Positions 54,310 through 64,000 are shown, counted from the first letter of the stretch. The stretch: DNA of 64,000 bases from Lucinisca nassula (GCA_963580285.1 OY757026.1:83550651-83614650), one strand, 5' to 3'. Made by a program: numbers and translations. The notes: generated by a model from the letters alone, not told the origin.

Positions 54310-56250
54310 TATACGCCCATTTTGTAAATACGGTCGTATTATGGTATTGGGTCGGTGTCCATCCGTCCGTCTGTAAACTTTTCGTTTCCGGATAACTCCT
54401 CCTACAGTTTTCATCCGATCAAGCTGAAACTTGGTAGGTAGTAAGACCACCTGATGTAGTGCATATCGTTTCGAAGTTACTGTCTACCAAATATTTAAAC
54501 AGTTATGCTCCTTTGAAAATTTTTGTTAACTTTTTCGTTTCCGGATAACTCCTCCTACAGTTTCTACCCGATCAAGCTGAAACTTGGTAGATAGTAATAC
54601 CATGATCCGATGTAACGCATATCTTTTCGAGGTTCAGCGAATATTTACTGAGTTATGCTCCTTTGAACTCGTTTCCAGATAACTCCTCCTACAGTTTTCT
54701 TCCGATCAAACAAACTTAGTAGATAGTAGACCATGGCCTGATGTAGCGCATATCATTTCAAGGGTACGGTCCACCAACATATATTCACAGAGTTATGTCC
54801 CTTTGAAATTTTTTTGTAAACTTTTTTTGTTTCCGGAAAACTCCTCCAACAGTTTTCATCTGATCAACCTGAAACTAAGTAGGTAATAAGATCATGACCT
54901 GGTGTAGTGCATATTCCTTCAAGGTTATAGTTCACCAAATATTTATAGAGTTATGCCCCCTTGATTATTTCTGTAAATATTTCGTTTCAAGATAACTTCT
55001 CTTAACGTTAAAATTCGATCAAGCTGAAACTTGATATATAGTTAGACCATGATGTGAGCAGTGCATATGGTTAGGGCCCCACTCTTGCTACAACTATATT
55101 GCTGTTGTCCGTGTGTTTGTAATGTCTTAACAAAAAAAAAGACAAAAAAAAAAACAAAAAAAAAGTAACGTCGGCCATAACTTCAAAAGGATTTGCCCTA
55201 CTCTCATCTAACTTCACACACACACTCTTCATCAAAAGACCTCTATTCTGATAGGGACCATACCTATATTGGTTTTGTCTGTGTTTTGTCCTGCCTTAAC
55301 CAAAAAACTTAACCTTGGTCATACCTTCAAAAGTATTTGCCTTCCTGTCATGAACATTCACACGAGTACTTACCATCACAAGACCTACATTCTGACAAAC
55401 ACTTGTACCATACCTCTTTGATAGCTCGATGCTGGGCCCTTTCTGACGTAGTCAGGGATCTGGTTTTGAGGCTATGGTCCAACAAATAAATGCAAGTTTA
55501 TGACCCTTTGAAAGTTTCTGTAAAATTTAGAACCGATCAAGCTGAAACTTGATATATAGTTAGACCAAGATGTGGAGCAGGGCATATTATAGGTTACAGT
55601 CCACCAAATATTTATCGAGTTAGGCCCTTTGTAACTTCCTGTATACATTTTGTTTATGGCTAACTCTTCCTACAATGAACATTTAATCAAGCTGAAAATT
55701 GATCTATAGTTTGACCGCAATGTGGAGCAGCGCATATTGTTTCGAGGATATGGCTTACCAGAAATAAATAAAGTTACGCCCCTTTGCAGATTTCTGAAAG
55801 TATTTTGTTTGTGGCGAAGCTGAAACTTCATATATAGTTAGACCATTATGTTGCGCAGTGCCTATTGTTTTGAGGTAACTGTACACAAAAAAAATTAATT
55901 GAGTTATGCCCCTTTTAAAATTTCTGATCATATTTTGTTTGTGGCTAACTTCTCCTGCAGGTAACAATCGATCTAGCAAAATCTTGATATTAAGTTTGAT
56001 TATGATGTGGCGCAGTGCATATGGTTTAGAGAGGATGGTCCACCAAATATTTATATAAGTATAATACTTCAAAAATATCGGTAGACATTTTCATTTCCGG
56101 CTTACTCCTCCCACAATTTAGATCCGATCAAGCTCAAACTTGATATGTAGTTAGACCATGATATGGAGCAGTTCTTATTATTTAAAGCTTTCAGTCCAAC
56201 AAATATTAACTTGCTACGGGCGTATAATGCCCCGCTGGCGGAGCTCTTGT
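54310..56250 (+). mobile_element. HLE-10: composite element
   Basis: The 5' end is a foldback-like region (TATACGCCCATTT, ACGGTCGTATTATGG), followed by GTCCATCCGTCCGTCTG. About ten ~150 bp monomers follow (TTCGTTTCCGGATAACTCCT, GATCAAGCTGAAACTTGGTA). A second repeat type at 55075-55440 (AACTTCACACACACACTC) may be a nested HLE-1-type fragment. The 3' end is CCCCGCTGGCGGAGCTCTTGT, a hairpin plus CTCTTGT. Plus-strand CGGGCGTATAATGCC echoes the 5' end. Confidence 0.68.
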
Positions 56251-56734
56251 TAGTTTACACTGTCAACTCTGCTGCCGGCTAAGTAGAACATAACGACTAT
56301 CTGTTGACATTGGCACCAAATTATATTCAAATAAGATGCAATGAGAAAGATGGAACATTTAAAAGACACTGCAGACTTTTAATAATGTCATAAGATTCAG
56401 ATTCGTTGTCTTTGTAAGTTTTAGCTTTGCATCTTTCACTCGAATGCGTCAGTATGGGGTATTAGATCTTGACAATATAATGACTGATAAGACACTTTCT
56501 ATACTAAATCATCAGCCACGTTGGTAAAAATATTAGTTTCTCTATATATGATGATGAAATCATTATAAACAAATGGATATTTTACATTTCATTTTTACAA
56601 CCGGAATTTTGGTATTCGATTATGTGTATATACACTGATTTCTTCACAAACCCTGCGTCATTGAAAGCTGAATTTCCATTAGGTCTTTAAAATTGACCAG
56701 TGAAATTGCGCACACGCATTATTCCTTATGTGAT
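56251..56734. other. Unassigned sequence
   Basis: No repeat shared within the window and no convincing exon. Confidence 0.35.
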
Positions 56735-57258
56735 TACTTCCCTTTGGTGTCTCTGATGAGAGCTGTGGGTTGATTGTATCGATTCCTGACCATTGCCTCC
56801 ACTTCCATTTTCCATGGGGTCCATGTCTCGCCCCCTCTACCTCATAAATGACATACCTAATATTTCAGATACTTAGTCCACATGGGTGCTCATTTGGGTA
56901 TATGGGTTTGTTTGGGAGTATTTATAATTGATTTATTAAAATGATATCATGTTTAAATACTTGGCTGTCATTGGGCAGTGCCCACCTGAGCTCTGGTGAG
57001 CATAGTGGCCCGTGGGCCTCTTGTTTTTGTTGTGGTTGATTTGTCTTTGAATGTGTGTATTGCTTATATTATTTTATTTTGGATGGCCTATTGGCCATTT
57101 TGTGGGAAAGTAACTGTCCTTTTAGCTTTTTGCTGTTGATGTTTCCATTTGGGTCTATTTGTTTTATGTTTGTGCTTCTTTCCCTTTGGTTTCTCTGATG
57201 GGAACTGTGGGTATGTTGTATCGACTCCTGACAATTGCCTTCACTTCCATTTTACAGG
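56735..57258 (+). repeat. Two R1 3' fragments with an HLE-6-type 3' end between
   Basis: R1 at 56735-56808 is followed by an HLE-6/8-type tail at 56809-57022 (GAGCTCTGGTGAGC, hairpin GGCCCGTGGGCC, CTCTTGT). A second R1 fragment follows at 57023-57258. Confidence 0.65.
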
Positions 57259-57691
57259 GAGAAAAGGGGAAAGTTCACAATAACAAAGTACTACATGAAA
57301 TTTTCTTAACAGCAACACCGCTGCAAAAGCTGGTTTAACAACAGAAGCATTCCAATTTAGTTTCAATTTAAAAATGGACACGTTTAAAGAGATAATTAGT
57401 GTATATTTTAAATTTTACCATTCTTACAGCTGTTCAGCTGTTATTTAGTTTAACCGGTTGTTTTCCCTCCCTTAAATTTTGGTAAATAAGTGCTGAATTG
57501 TAATTCTTAAGTTCAATATTTCTTCTGACAAAAGGCCATCACACAAAATGATATATCGCATATCTAACCTGGTTGCCGTCGTCTTCTAAAACGAAATCGT
57601 CCTGCTTCATATATTTAATAGGAGTGAAAAGTGGTATTGAAGATCAACCGAAACCTATACTTTGTGAATGTGTACAAAAGTTAGAAATCCT
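57259..57691. other. Repeat-poor sequence containing a minus-strand candidate exon
   Basis: No repeats are shared with the rest of the window. See 57569-57610. Confidence 0.35.
57569..57610 (-). CDS. Candidate first coding exon, 14 codons
   Basis: On the minus strand, ATG at 57610 opens MKQDDFVLEDDGNQ and is followed directly by GTTAGA, a fair splice donor (CAG-GTTAGA) in phase 0. The acidic composition is protein-like and the site lies outside repeats. The start context is weak (TAT before ATG) and no second exon was found. Chance is a serious alternative. Confidence 0.17.
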
Positions 57692-57968
57692 CATCACGAA
57701 AACACATCTATATATTTTTGACCCCCTTGAAGCCCACTTTTATAGTAAAACTGGGGTTTCGGGGGGTACACCTTATTTTTCTTATTTCTGCTCTAAATAT
57801 AGATTGTGGGTACTCGTTAGAACCGCCTCGATGAGGCGGTTCTAACGAGTGCCCACAATCTATATTTTGAGCAGAAATAAGAAAAATATCACAATTTTTC
57901 ATTGTTAAATTTTCATTTTTTCGGCGATAAAGGTGGCAATGTATTTGTATAGGCATGTTTGTGTAATG
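57692..57968. mobile_element. MITE-A, complete copy
   Basis: The ends are CATCACGAAAACACATCTAT and ATAGGCATGTTTGTGTAATG. The core at 57818-57851 is a perfect GAACCGCCTCGATGAGGCGG palindrome. Confidence 0.82.
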
Positions 57969-57971
57969 TGT

Positions 57972-58075
57972 AGTATGTATGTATGTATGTATGTATGTAT
58001 GTATGTATGTATGTATGTATGTATGTATGTATGTATGTATGTATGTATGTATGTATATGTATGTATGTATGTATT
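57972..58075. repeat. (GTAT)n microsatellite, ~26 units
   Basis: A nearly pure tetranucleotide run with one interruption near 58053 (GTATATGT). It begins within a few bases of the MITE-A end. Confidence 0.95.
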
Positions 58076-58078
58076 GCT

Positions 58079-58262
58079 TGCATCTTTTTATTTAGGACAG
58101 CCGTTTGGCAATGTTGCTGGAAGGTAACTGTCCTTATGGTTTTCCGCTTGTGAGGTTTGCATTAGACTTAAGTCATTTCATGTTCGTGTTTCTTTCCGTT
58201 GGTGTCTTGGATAGGGGTGTGAGGTGGTTGTATTGATTCATGATCACTGCATTCCATTTTGT
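58079..58262 (+). repeat. R1 fragment, diverged
   Basis: GGAAGGTAACTGTCCTTATG, CATTTCATGTTCGTGTTTC and TTGTATTGATTCATGATC match R1 with many changes. Its end runs into the polypyrimidine tract before the next exon. Confidence 0.55.
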
Positions 58263-58279
58263 TTTGTTTTTTTCTTCAG

Positions 58280-58348
58280 ACGCTGAGATGACATCCAGGA
58301 TAGCACCTTTGATCATTTGTGTTGTGCTGTCGCTTTGCTCATGCGTTG
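58280..58348 (+). CDS. Candidate first coding exon encoding a signal peptide
   Basis: The exon is bracketed by a strong acceptor-like tract (GTTTTGTTTTTTTCTTCAG, AG at 58278-58279) and a consensus donor GTAAGT at 58349-58354. After eight bases, ATG at 58288 opens MTSRIAPLIICVVLSLCSCV, then one base (phase 1). The peptide has a short basic start (Arg4), a hydrophobic core (LIICVVLSL) and small residues after it: a typical secretory signal. The preceding exon would be 5' UTR. The mature protein lies on later exons, perhaps beyond the window. A possible in-phase continuation is at 61007-61023. The protein is not identified. Confidence 0.5.
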
Positions 58349-58717
58349 GTAAGTAAACTCATCTATAAACAATTCATACACCCGTAAAAGTTGAGCATCC
58401 AAAATAACCAGTAGATTTTCTATGCTTTTCGAAACATTAAGCGATAAAGGTTGTCATTCGCGACTCGCGACCTTAACAAGAACATCACACAATGAAAATC
58501 GGATGCGCCTTTAATATACAGTGAAATTGAAAATGCTGCATAAGCACCCGGTTGTCAACTTGTCAGTTCACTATTTTCAAAGAAATAAAATGGGCTTATA
58601 AACCAAAGCAAAATGAAATATGCAAAACGATAAGGTTTTAGAAATTATTTTACAGTGTTTAACATCAGTTGAGGTGCGGTAAAAACAAAGGCTGCACATT
58701 ATACAACAATCAGTATG
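58349..58717 (+). other. Probable intron of the signal-peptide gene
   Basis: It starts GTAAGT. AT-rich, no repeat family recognised. Confidence 0.4.
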
Positions 58718-58905
58718 CTTGTTTGTTTGTTTGCTTTAAGGTTTAACGCCCCCTTTAACACTGTAAAGGACATTTGGAGACGTTGCTTCCAATTTTGTTG
58801 ACTTTTACCCGACATTGAGATTGAATGACATCTCAAGCCCTGTCGAATAGGTTTATAATATTGGACGGGCAGGCACCACAGACCAAGTGCCCCCCCCCCC
58901 CACCC
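58718..58905 (-). mobile_element. SINE-1, 5'-truncated
   Basis: The tail is at TTTAAGGTTTAACGCCCC (plus view) and the conserved GACATCTCAAGCCCTGTCG is present. It ends in a poly-C tract at 58890-58907. Confidence 0.7.
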
Positions 58906-59104
58906 CCCGACGTTTGAAAGGTCAGTATGCGGTGAATAAGTCTGTAAAATATATGCCGTAAATAACGTTAAGGGGTTTTACAACCCTTTCAACAGACTTC
59001 TTTTAATATTCCTCAGCTAGTTGTAAGGAACAATTATTTACGAATAAAAGTAATCTTCAAAATTGTAAATGATGATAAGACAAGATAAATGGGTATGAAG
59101 TCAC

Positions 59105-59945
59105 TGTGGTTATAAATTTTTCTGAATTTATATACTAAGTCACCATAAAATTCGGGTTCCGATAGACCTTGTTGCAGAAGAGATTTAAGTCCAATATTGA
59201 ATTTTGAAATTAAATCAGAATTACGTCTATAAAATTTTGAAAAGTCTTAGCGTAGTTTATGGTACCGATAGCCCTGATTAAGAAATTTAGCCGCTAACGA
59301 TTTATTACGAGTGTTGAAGTCAGTTACATGACTACACACTCTGGCAAATCGAATTAATTGCGAAATATAAACACCATCGGATGGCGCACGAGGAACATCG
59401 CCATCCAAAAAAGGAAAGTTTACAATCTCAAGGGGGTAAATTTGACTGATCAAACCATCGAAATAGGAATTATCAATATTTAATAAATCACCCAAATATC
59501 TAGAAGTGGAGCTAAAACCTTCAATGATTTCAGACTGGTTTTCAGCAGAAATGGACATCATGAAGTCTCTCTCATAACAAAACAAATACAGATCAGCAAC
59601 AAGGGGTGTGCAATTAGTACTCATCGGAATACCCACAACTTACCTCAATAACTGAGTACCAAATCTAATGTAAATATTGACAAGTAGAAAGGTGAGAGCT
59701 GCACACACTTTCTGACATCACCATAAGGTATAGTTTGTATGCTCTTCAGAAGTGACATGCAAGATAGAGGGAGTCTTCCCTATAAAATGTCCATTCAGTT
59801 AAATCATTAAGTTTCTCTTTTATAAGGTTATGAAGAAGTGTAGTGTAAAGGGTGGAAAAATCATGAGTAGGCAGACTTGAAGCACGAAAACGCCTGGATT
59901 TCAATTTGTTTAAAATTTCATGAGAATTTTTATAGACCAAAATAG
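59105..59945 (-). pseudogene. Penelope-like reverse transcriptase, copy 2, inactive
   Basis: The minus strand encodes KNSHEILNKLKSRRFRAS, then HDFSTLYTTLLHNLIKEKL (59746-59976). After a gap with a stop comes the best-preserved block, at 59247-59636: GIPMSTNCTPLVADLYLF, SRYLGDLLNID, VNFPFLDGDVPRAP, GVYISQLIRFARVC, FLNQGYRYHKLR. The polymerase box expected as YxDD reads YLGD (Gly codon at 59490-59492), so a catalytic Asp is lost. A segment present in copy 1 (FLDLHL region) is missing between YPLEI and VNFPF. These motifs fit a Penelope-like or closely related invertebrate RT; the family call is from memory. Confidence 0.62.
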
Positions 59946-60195
59946 AAGTGGAGGCAATGATCAGGAATCGATACAATCAGCCCACAGCTCCCATCAGAGA
60001 CACCAAAGGGAAAGAAACACAAACATGAAACAACAGACCCAACGGAAACACCAACAGTGGAAAGCTAAACAAAAGGACAGTTAATTTCCCACAAAATGGC
60101 CAATATGCTATCCAAAATAAAACAATATAAGCGACACAAAGACCCAAAGACAAACCATAACAAAAATAAACCGCGACAGAAGAATCTTGAACCTG
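59942..60195 (-). repeat. R1 3' part
   Basis: CAAAATAGAAGTGGAGGCAA, CAGCTCCCATCAGAGACACC, TTTCCCACAAAATGGCC and AAACCGCGACAGAAGAA. It cuts the RT copy at its N-terminal side. Confidence 0.72.
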
Positions 60196-60274
60196 AAGAA
60201 CCTGAAGCCTGGAACCGTCAAAGGGTCTTGAGGCCTGACTAGCCGGTGTGCAGTTAGTTATCAACCGCGATTGG

Positions 60275-60395
60275 ATTAACTACCGTACATACAGTCTGTC
60301 ATATAAAATTAATTTTATGCTGTACCCAATCTTTTTACTTCGAAGAATCATTTTACGAAATCGTTGCAGGCATATATTTTACTGAATTAATATAC
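60275..60395. repeat. Copy of the sequence that flanks RT copy 1
   Basis: GCTGTACCCAATCTTTTTA and ATTTTACGAAATCG match 50715-50755 (TTGTACCCAGTCTTTTTTAT, GATTTTACGAAATTTGG). In copy 1 this lies downstream of the RT, but here it lies upstream. Confidence 0.5.
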
Positions 60396-61159
60396 TTAGT
60401 CTAAATCTTACTCACTTGAGAGCAAATAAAAAAAAAATAGTGTGGTGATGTCTTACTTAAGGAAGACCTTTCGGACGTTCACATTGCGCCAAACTTCAAA
60501 TACAGTATGCATTCGAATTATACAGAGGTTTGTAAAAAGAAAAAAAGCTTTCTAAAGCCCTCTAAAGGCTGTTATTAATTGACTATCCTGTATTGATCGG
60601 AGGTCATCTGTATTAACACCAGGTCAACCAATATTAACTGAGGTCAAGTGGGGTCAAAAATCAATAATCATGATTTTTTAATTGTGTCAATTAATAACAT
60701 TGTCATTAATCAAGTAATTTCGTATTGGACCAGTTACAGGTCCTCGGTCAGCTGTATTGGCCTCGGCCTACGGCCTCGTGCCAATACAGCAGACCTCGGA
60801 CCTGCAACTGGGCCAATACGAAACTATTTGATTCATAACATAGACTTGCCCAAGTCTGTTAATTAGGTGTCCATTGTAAAAATAATTGTTTTTACAAAAA
60901 TAAAAAATAAATACATTGTAAATGAAATAGCAATACCGTCTTTTATGAAAATTGTGAAATTAACAGACTTGTAAATATTGAAAGAACTCATTCACCTTTC
61001 CTGCAGATGATTGTCAGATATGGGTGAGAAGTTTATTTAGATAACTTTTCACTGACAGGCTCCAGAGCTTGTTACCATGATTTATTTACATTTATTGGGG
61101 GGAAACCACATGAAGCCAAAGGGTTTTAAAAAAAGAAGTTTCAATTTTAATCTTTTATT
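60396..61159. repeat. Repeat-poor region with a 125-bp foldback
   Basis: The foldback at 60713-60838 pairs ATCAAGTAATTTCGTATTGG with CCAATACGAAACTATTTGAT, and GCTGTATTGGC with GCCAATACAGC, around CGGCCTACGGCC. A candidate 17-nt exon is at 61007-61023. Otherwise nothing is recognised. Confidence 0.6.
61007..61023 (+). CDS. Possible microexon in phase with the signal-peptide exon
   Basis: CACCTTTCCTGCAG precedes 17 nt that complete the open codon of the 58280 exon and read DDCQIW, followed by GTGAGA as donor. Unspliced, the frame stops after six more codons. The fit in phase at both ends is suggestive, but so short a match could be chance. Confidence 0.15.
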
Positions 61160-61640
61160 CTTAAACCATTACGATAGCATGCCTATGCTATATTAGAAGG
61201 CTCCAACAATGATGTTAATCAGATTTTTTCTTATTTCTGCTCAAAACATAGATTGTGGGAACTCGTTACAACCTATTCAATGAGGCAGTTCTAATGAGTA
61301 CCCACAATCTATGTGTAACCGCCTCAATGAGGCGATTCTAATGGACATACGACACTAGTATTCACAATTACCATGATCATCCCCTAAACATGTCCATACA
61401 ATGAAAACCCTTGTTAACCCCACTTTATATAGAGTAAAGCAGGGTTTACCAAATTACCAGGCTAGTCATTTTCTTATTTCTGCTCTAAAACCTAGATTTT
61501 GGGTAGGCCTCGTATCGTTTTTCTTTATTTCTGCTACAAAAATAGTTTGTGATTGCTTGTTAGAGGCGGTTCTAAAGAGTACCCACAATCTATACTACTG
61601 AGCAGAAATAAGAACATTATGTAACCCCTTGTATACGCCA
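61160..61640. mobile_element. Two or three decayed MITE-A copies
   Basis: Core pieces are TACAACCTATTCAATGAGGC, ACCGCCTCAATGAGGCGATT and GTTAGAGGCGGTTCTAAAGA. TTATTTCTGCTC flanks occur at 61230, 61475 and 61525. No intact ends. Confidence 0.55.
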
Positions 61641-61785
61641 CTTTTCTCAATGGTTTCTCCTGTTAAGATAATGTTGAAAAGATTCTGCAATTACACAGCT
61701 TATTAACTAAGTAATTATGCCAGGATAATGATATTATGCTGCCTGCTTGCCTTTTTTTCTATAAAAACCAGTGCAAAAACAATTA

Positions 61786-61949
61786 CAGTCCAACCTGTGT
61801 TAAGCAAGCACCTCAGGAATGATCAAAATGTGCTTGCTTAAGACAGGTGCTTGCTTTATACAGGTGGATATTAATGCATTCGCCTTTTTCAGGATTTGAA
61901 TGATTGCTTGCTTGCTTAATAGAGGTGGCCACTATGACCGGTTTGACTG
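61786..61949. mobile_element. MITE-C copy with TA target site
   Basis: The ends are CAGTCCAACCTGTGTTAAGC and CTATGACCGGTTTGACTG, flanked by TA at 61784 and 61950. Confidence 0.78.
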
Positions 61950-61965
61950 TATAATGATACCTCAA

Positions 61966-62243
61966 TGGCTCGAACACCAATAGCTCGTTTTCTATGACTG
62001 TTTTCGAACTCGCTCTTGAGTCTCTTCACACATACATGTATCCATATGACAAATATTTAGGGATAGTTATGGGTATTTGGCGTATTTTATCTGAAAAAAA
62101 TATATTGTGTGTACTCACGAGTTGATTCTAATGAGCACACACAAAATATATTAATCAAATAAAGGACTGAAAGTAATGCCGAAATTATCCTCAGTAAATT
62201 CAACCCTCGATGGCAGGAACTACCACTGTCTCGAACAAGTTTT
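61966..62243. mobile_element. MITE-B, diverged, right end lost
   Basis: CTCAATGGCTCGAACACC at the left, a reduced core near 62100-62145 (GTGTGTACTCACGAG, CTAATGAGCACACAC), and CACTGTCTCGAACAAG before it passes into SINE-1 sequence. Confidence 0.6.
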
Positions 62244-62335
62244 AGGTCCCAACACAAAGGAAGCAACATCCCCAAAATGACCTATACAGTGTTGACAGGG
62301 GCATTAAACCTCAAATCAAACAAAACAAAACAAAA
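62244..62335 (+). mobile_element. SINE-1 3' fragment
   Basis: GGAAGCAACATCCCCAAAAT, GTGTTGACAGGGGCATTAAA and an (AAAC)n-type tail. Confidence 0.72.
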
Positions 62336-63320
62336 ATCTCCAAAATACTAGAATTTTCCTCTCTTTCACTGACAGACGCAGGTGGGTGTTATTTATTAAG
62401 TAAACATTAACTGCAGAGGCTAATGCTTTTATCAACAAGTGGGAGATAGTGTTTCTTGCCAGCTTTGTGCTAGTCGGAACTTTTGCAGAGTATACAAGTC
62501 CCTACATTCACAGATGAAGACTAAAGAGACTTTTACATATTTTTTGTTTAAAGGGGCTTTCATTTAAAAATAAAAAATGTAAATGTAGGGACTTGGCCAA
62601 GTCTATTCATAACATTATAGTAGTAATTAGTGCTGGCCCGAATTTCCACACTTTTTATGGGTACATGACAGCGTAGACGAAATCTGTATTACATGACCAT
62701 ATCGTATGATCTGAATTATCCCGCTTTAAACGAGAAATATTAAGTTGCATACTAATTAATAGGCCAATTCGAAAGCTATCGAAATACGATATATCTTGGA
62801 GGGTCACTACAGAATCACGTCGGCCAACGCAACCCATACTTTTGTACAAAAAAAAATTGATTCTTTTTAATCGTCAGTCCCCATAGAACTTCCATATTTT
62901 ATACTGAATTCCGAAATAAGATAAGGATATTTGGAAACAGAGATATATTGTTCCCTGTTGTTTTAACCAATGTACTAACACATGTGTTAAGTGGTCATCA
63001 GTAATTTTGCAGTGCAGTCAACTCTATTGTAGCTACAATCAGATGTGTATCTTGTGAAATTCGAAAACATGTTTGGAAAATCTAAATTCCACTTTCCTTC
63101 CTACAACCGAAAGCATCAATTAACGCCTGCCTGGTCAACTGACCTACCTTAGAAAAATAACCCATAGGATCATTTTTCTAGAGCAAATGAATATTTTGCA
63201 AATGAGCTTTCAGTTATATTGTACCCATTACCATGGTGTTATCATAAAACCCAACTGTTATTTAATGGATAAATTAATGCAATAAAATATGAATACACGT
63301 GTTAAATTGAAGTAATCGCA
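62336..63320. other. Repeat-poor sequence, no supported gene
   Basis: AT-rich. The short palindrome GACTTGGCCAAGTC at 62587 also occurs in similar form near 60845. No exon could be supported. Confidence 0.4.
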
Positions 63321-63872
63321 ATGAGCAAGAATCGATACAATTAATCCACAGACACAAAAGGAAAAAAACAACAACACACAAATATGAATTAATTAGACCC
63401 TCAATGGAAACATCAATAGCGGAACGCCAAAGGGACAGTCACTTTCCCACAAAATGGCCAATTGACTATCTAAAACAAAAGCTAAGCGTTTCACACACTC
63501 TAAGATAAGCCATAACAAAATAAACCGCGATAGAAGAACCGCCTTGGAACGGCCAGTGAAACGAATTCCACTGGGGTGCTTAAATCGATTTTACGCGGCC
63601 GCAGTCCTTGCCCTTACTTCCGTCGCGATTTAGAGAAATAATTTGTTCAGTCCGCATGAAGGCCTCCTAACTGATCAGTGCAACATCTCCGAGAACACAA
63701 AAATGAAACATTCACAGAGATGAAACAACAGTGAGGAATCGACAGCAAGAAACAACTGAAATGATAGAGCAAACGAAAACCAAAAGTTAGGCTACGATGG
63801 GCCCAACCAGAGACAGAGCATAAGGCACCAACAATCATTACATAAAATTAAATTCTCTCTAATTCTAAGTAA
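63321..63872 (-). repeat. R1 repeat, near full copy
   Basis: The minus strand reads from CTGTCTCTGGTTGGGCCCAT, through CCGTCGCGATTTAG-complement blocks and GAATTCGTTTCACTGGCC, to the GTATCGATTCTTGCTCATTG end. Confidence 0.75.
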
Positions 63873-64000
63873 AACAGAAGTGGAGCCAATGATCCACAGT
63901 GATCCACGGGATCCAAGTAACCCACAGCTCCCATCAGAGACACCAAAGGGAAAGAAACACAAACATGAAACAACAGAACCTAATAGGAACATTAATAGCG
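63873..64000 (-). repeat. R1 3' end of a further copy, cut by the window edge
   Basis: AGCTCCCATCAGAGACACC and CAATGATCCACAGTGATC on the plus strand. It continues beyond 64000. Confidence 0.65.

Overview
This window looks like repeat-dominated intergenic or intronic DNA from an animal, most likely a bivalve mollusc. That reading rests on long composite elements made of ~150-166 bp tandem monomers behind a GTCC/CGTG-rich microsatellite (the architecture described for bivalve 'pearl' elements), DIRS-like and Penelope-like retroelements, tRNA-derived SINEs and very many palindromic MITEs. No database search was possible, so family names rest on motif recognition. I see no bacterial operon, CRISPR array, rRNA, free-standing tRNA gene or complete host gene.

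Layout. 1-3.17 kb: 3' part of a decayed DIRS-like retrotransposon (RT, RNase H, methyltransferase-like domain, tyrosine recombinase, inverted-repeat terminus) that truncates a MITE. 3.5-6.9 kb: one Helentron/pearl-like element (HLE) inside another. 7-21 kb: dense MITEs and SINEs, one more HLE (14.7-16.3 kb) that splits a MITE, and a repeat-poor stretch at 19.2-20.8 kb. 21.1-31.3 kb: a nested stack, with one outer HLE holding at least four others; one of these carries a 46-nt sequence that fits the hammerhead ribozyme fold. 31.3-39.3 kb: more tandem repeats, MITEs, two tRNA-derived SINEs and another nested HLE. 39.5-50 kb: SINEs, MITEs, a dead mariner transposase and an inverted SINE duplication. 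50.7-60.4 kb: two decayed copies of one Penelope-like reverse transcriptase, many fragments of an unclassified repeat (R1), an HLE and a tetranucleotide microsatellite. 62.3-64 kb: repeat-poor DNA, then R1.

Host coding potential is limited to short exon-like stretches flanked by splice-site-like sequence. The best is 58280-58348 (+), which encodes a signal-peptide-like start and ends at GTAAGT; others are at 40532-40631 (+), 10413-10486 (+) and 57569-57610 (-). All need transcript evidence.

Three structural themes recur. (1) HLEs with unrelated monomers end in the same way: a short GC-rich hairpin and then CTCTTGT or a close variant. (2) MITE families with different terminal repeats share one palindromic core, whose arms differ between copies yet stay complementary. 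(3) Elements sit inside elements, so relative insertion order can be read directly.

Names used below: HLE, Helentron/pearl-like element; MITE-A to MITE-H and R1, families defined here from internal copies; SINE-1, a (CAAA)n-tailed SINE; SINE-2 and SINE-3, tRNA-headed SINEs.
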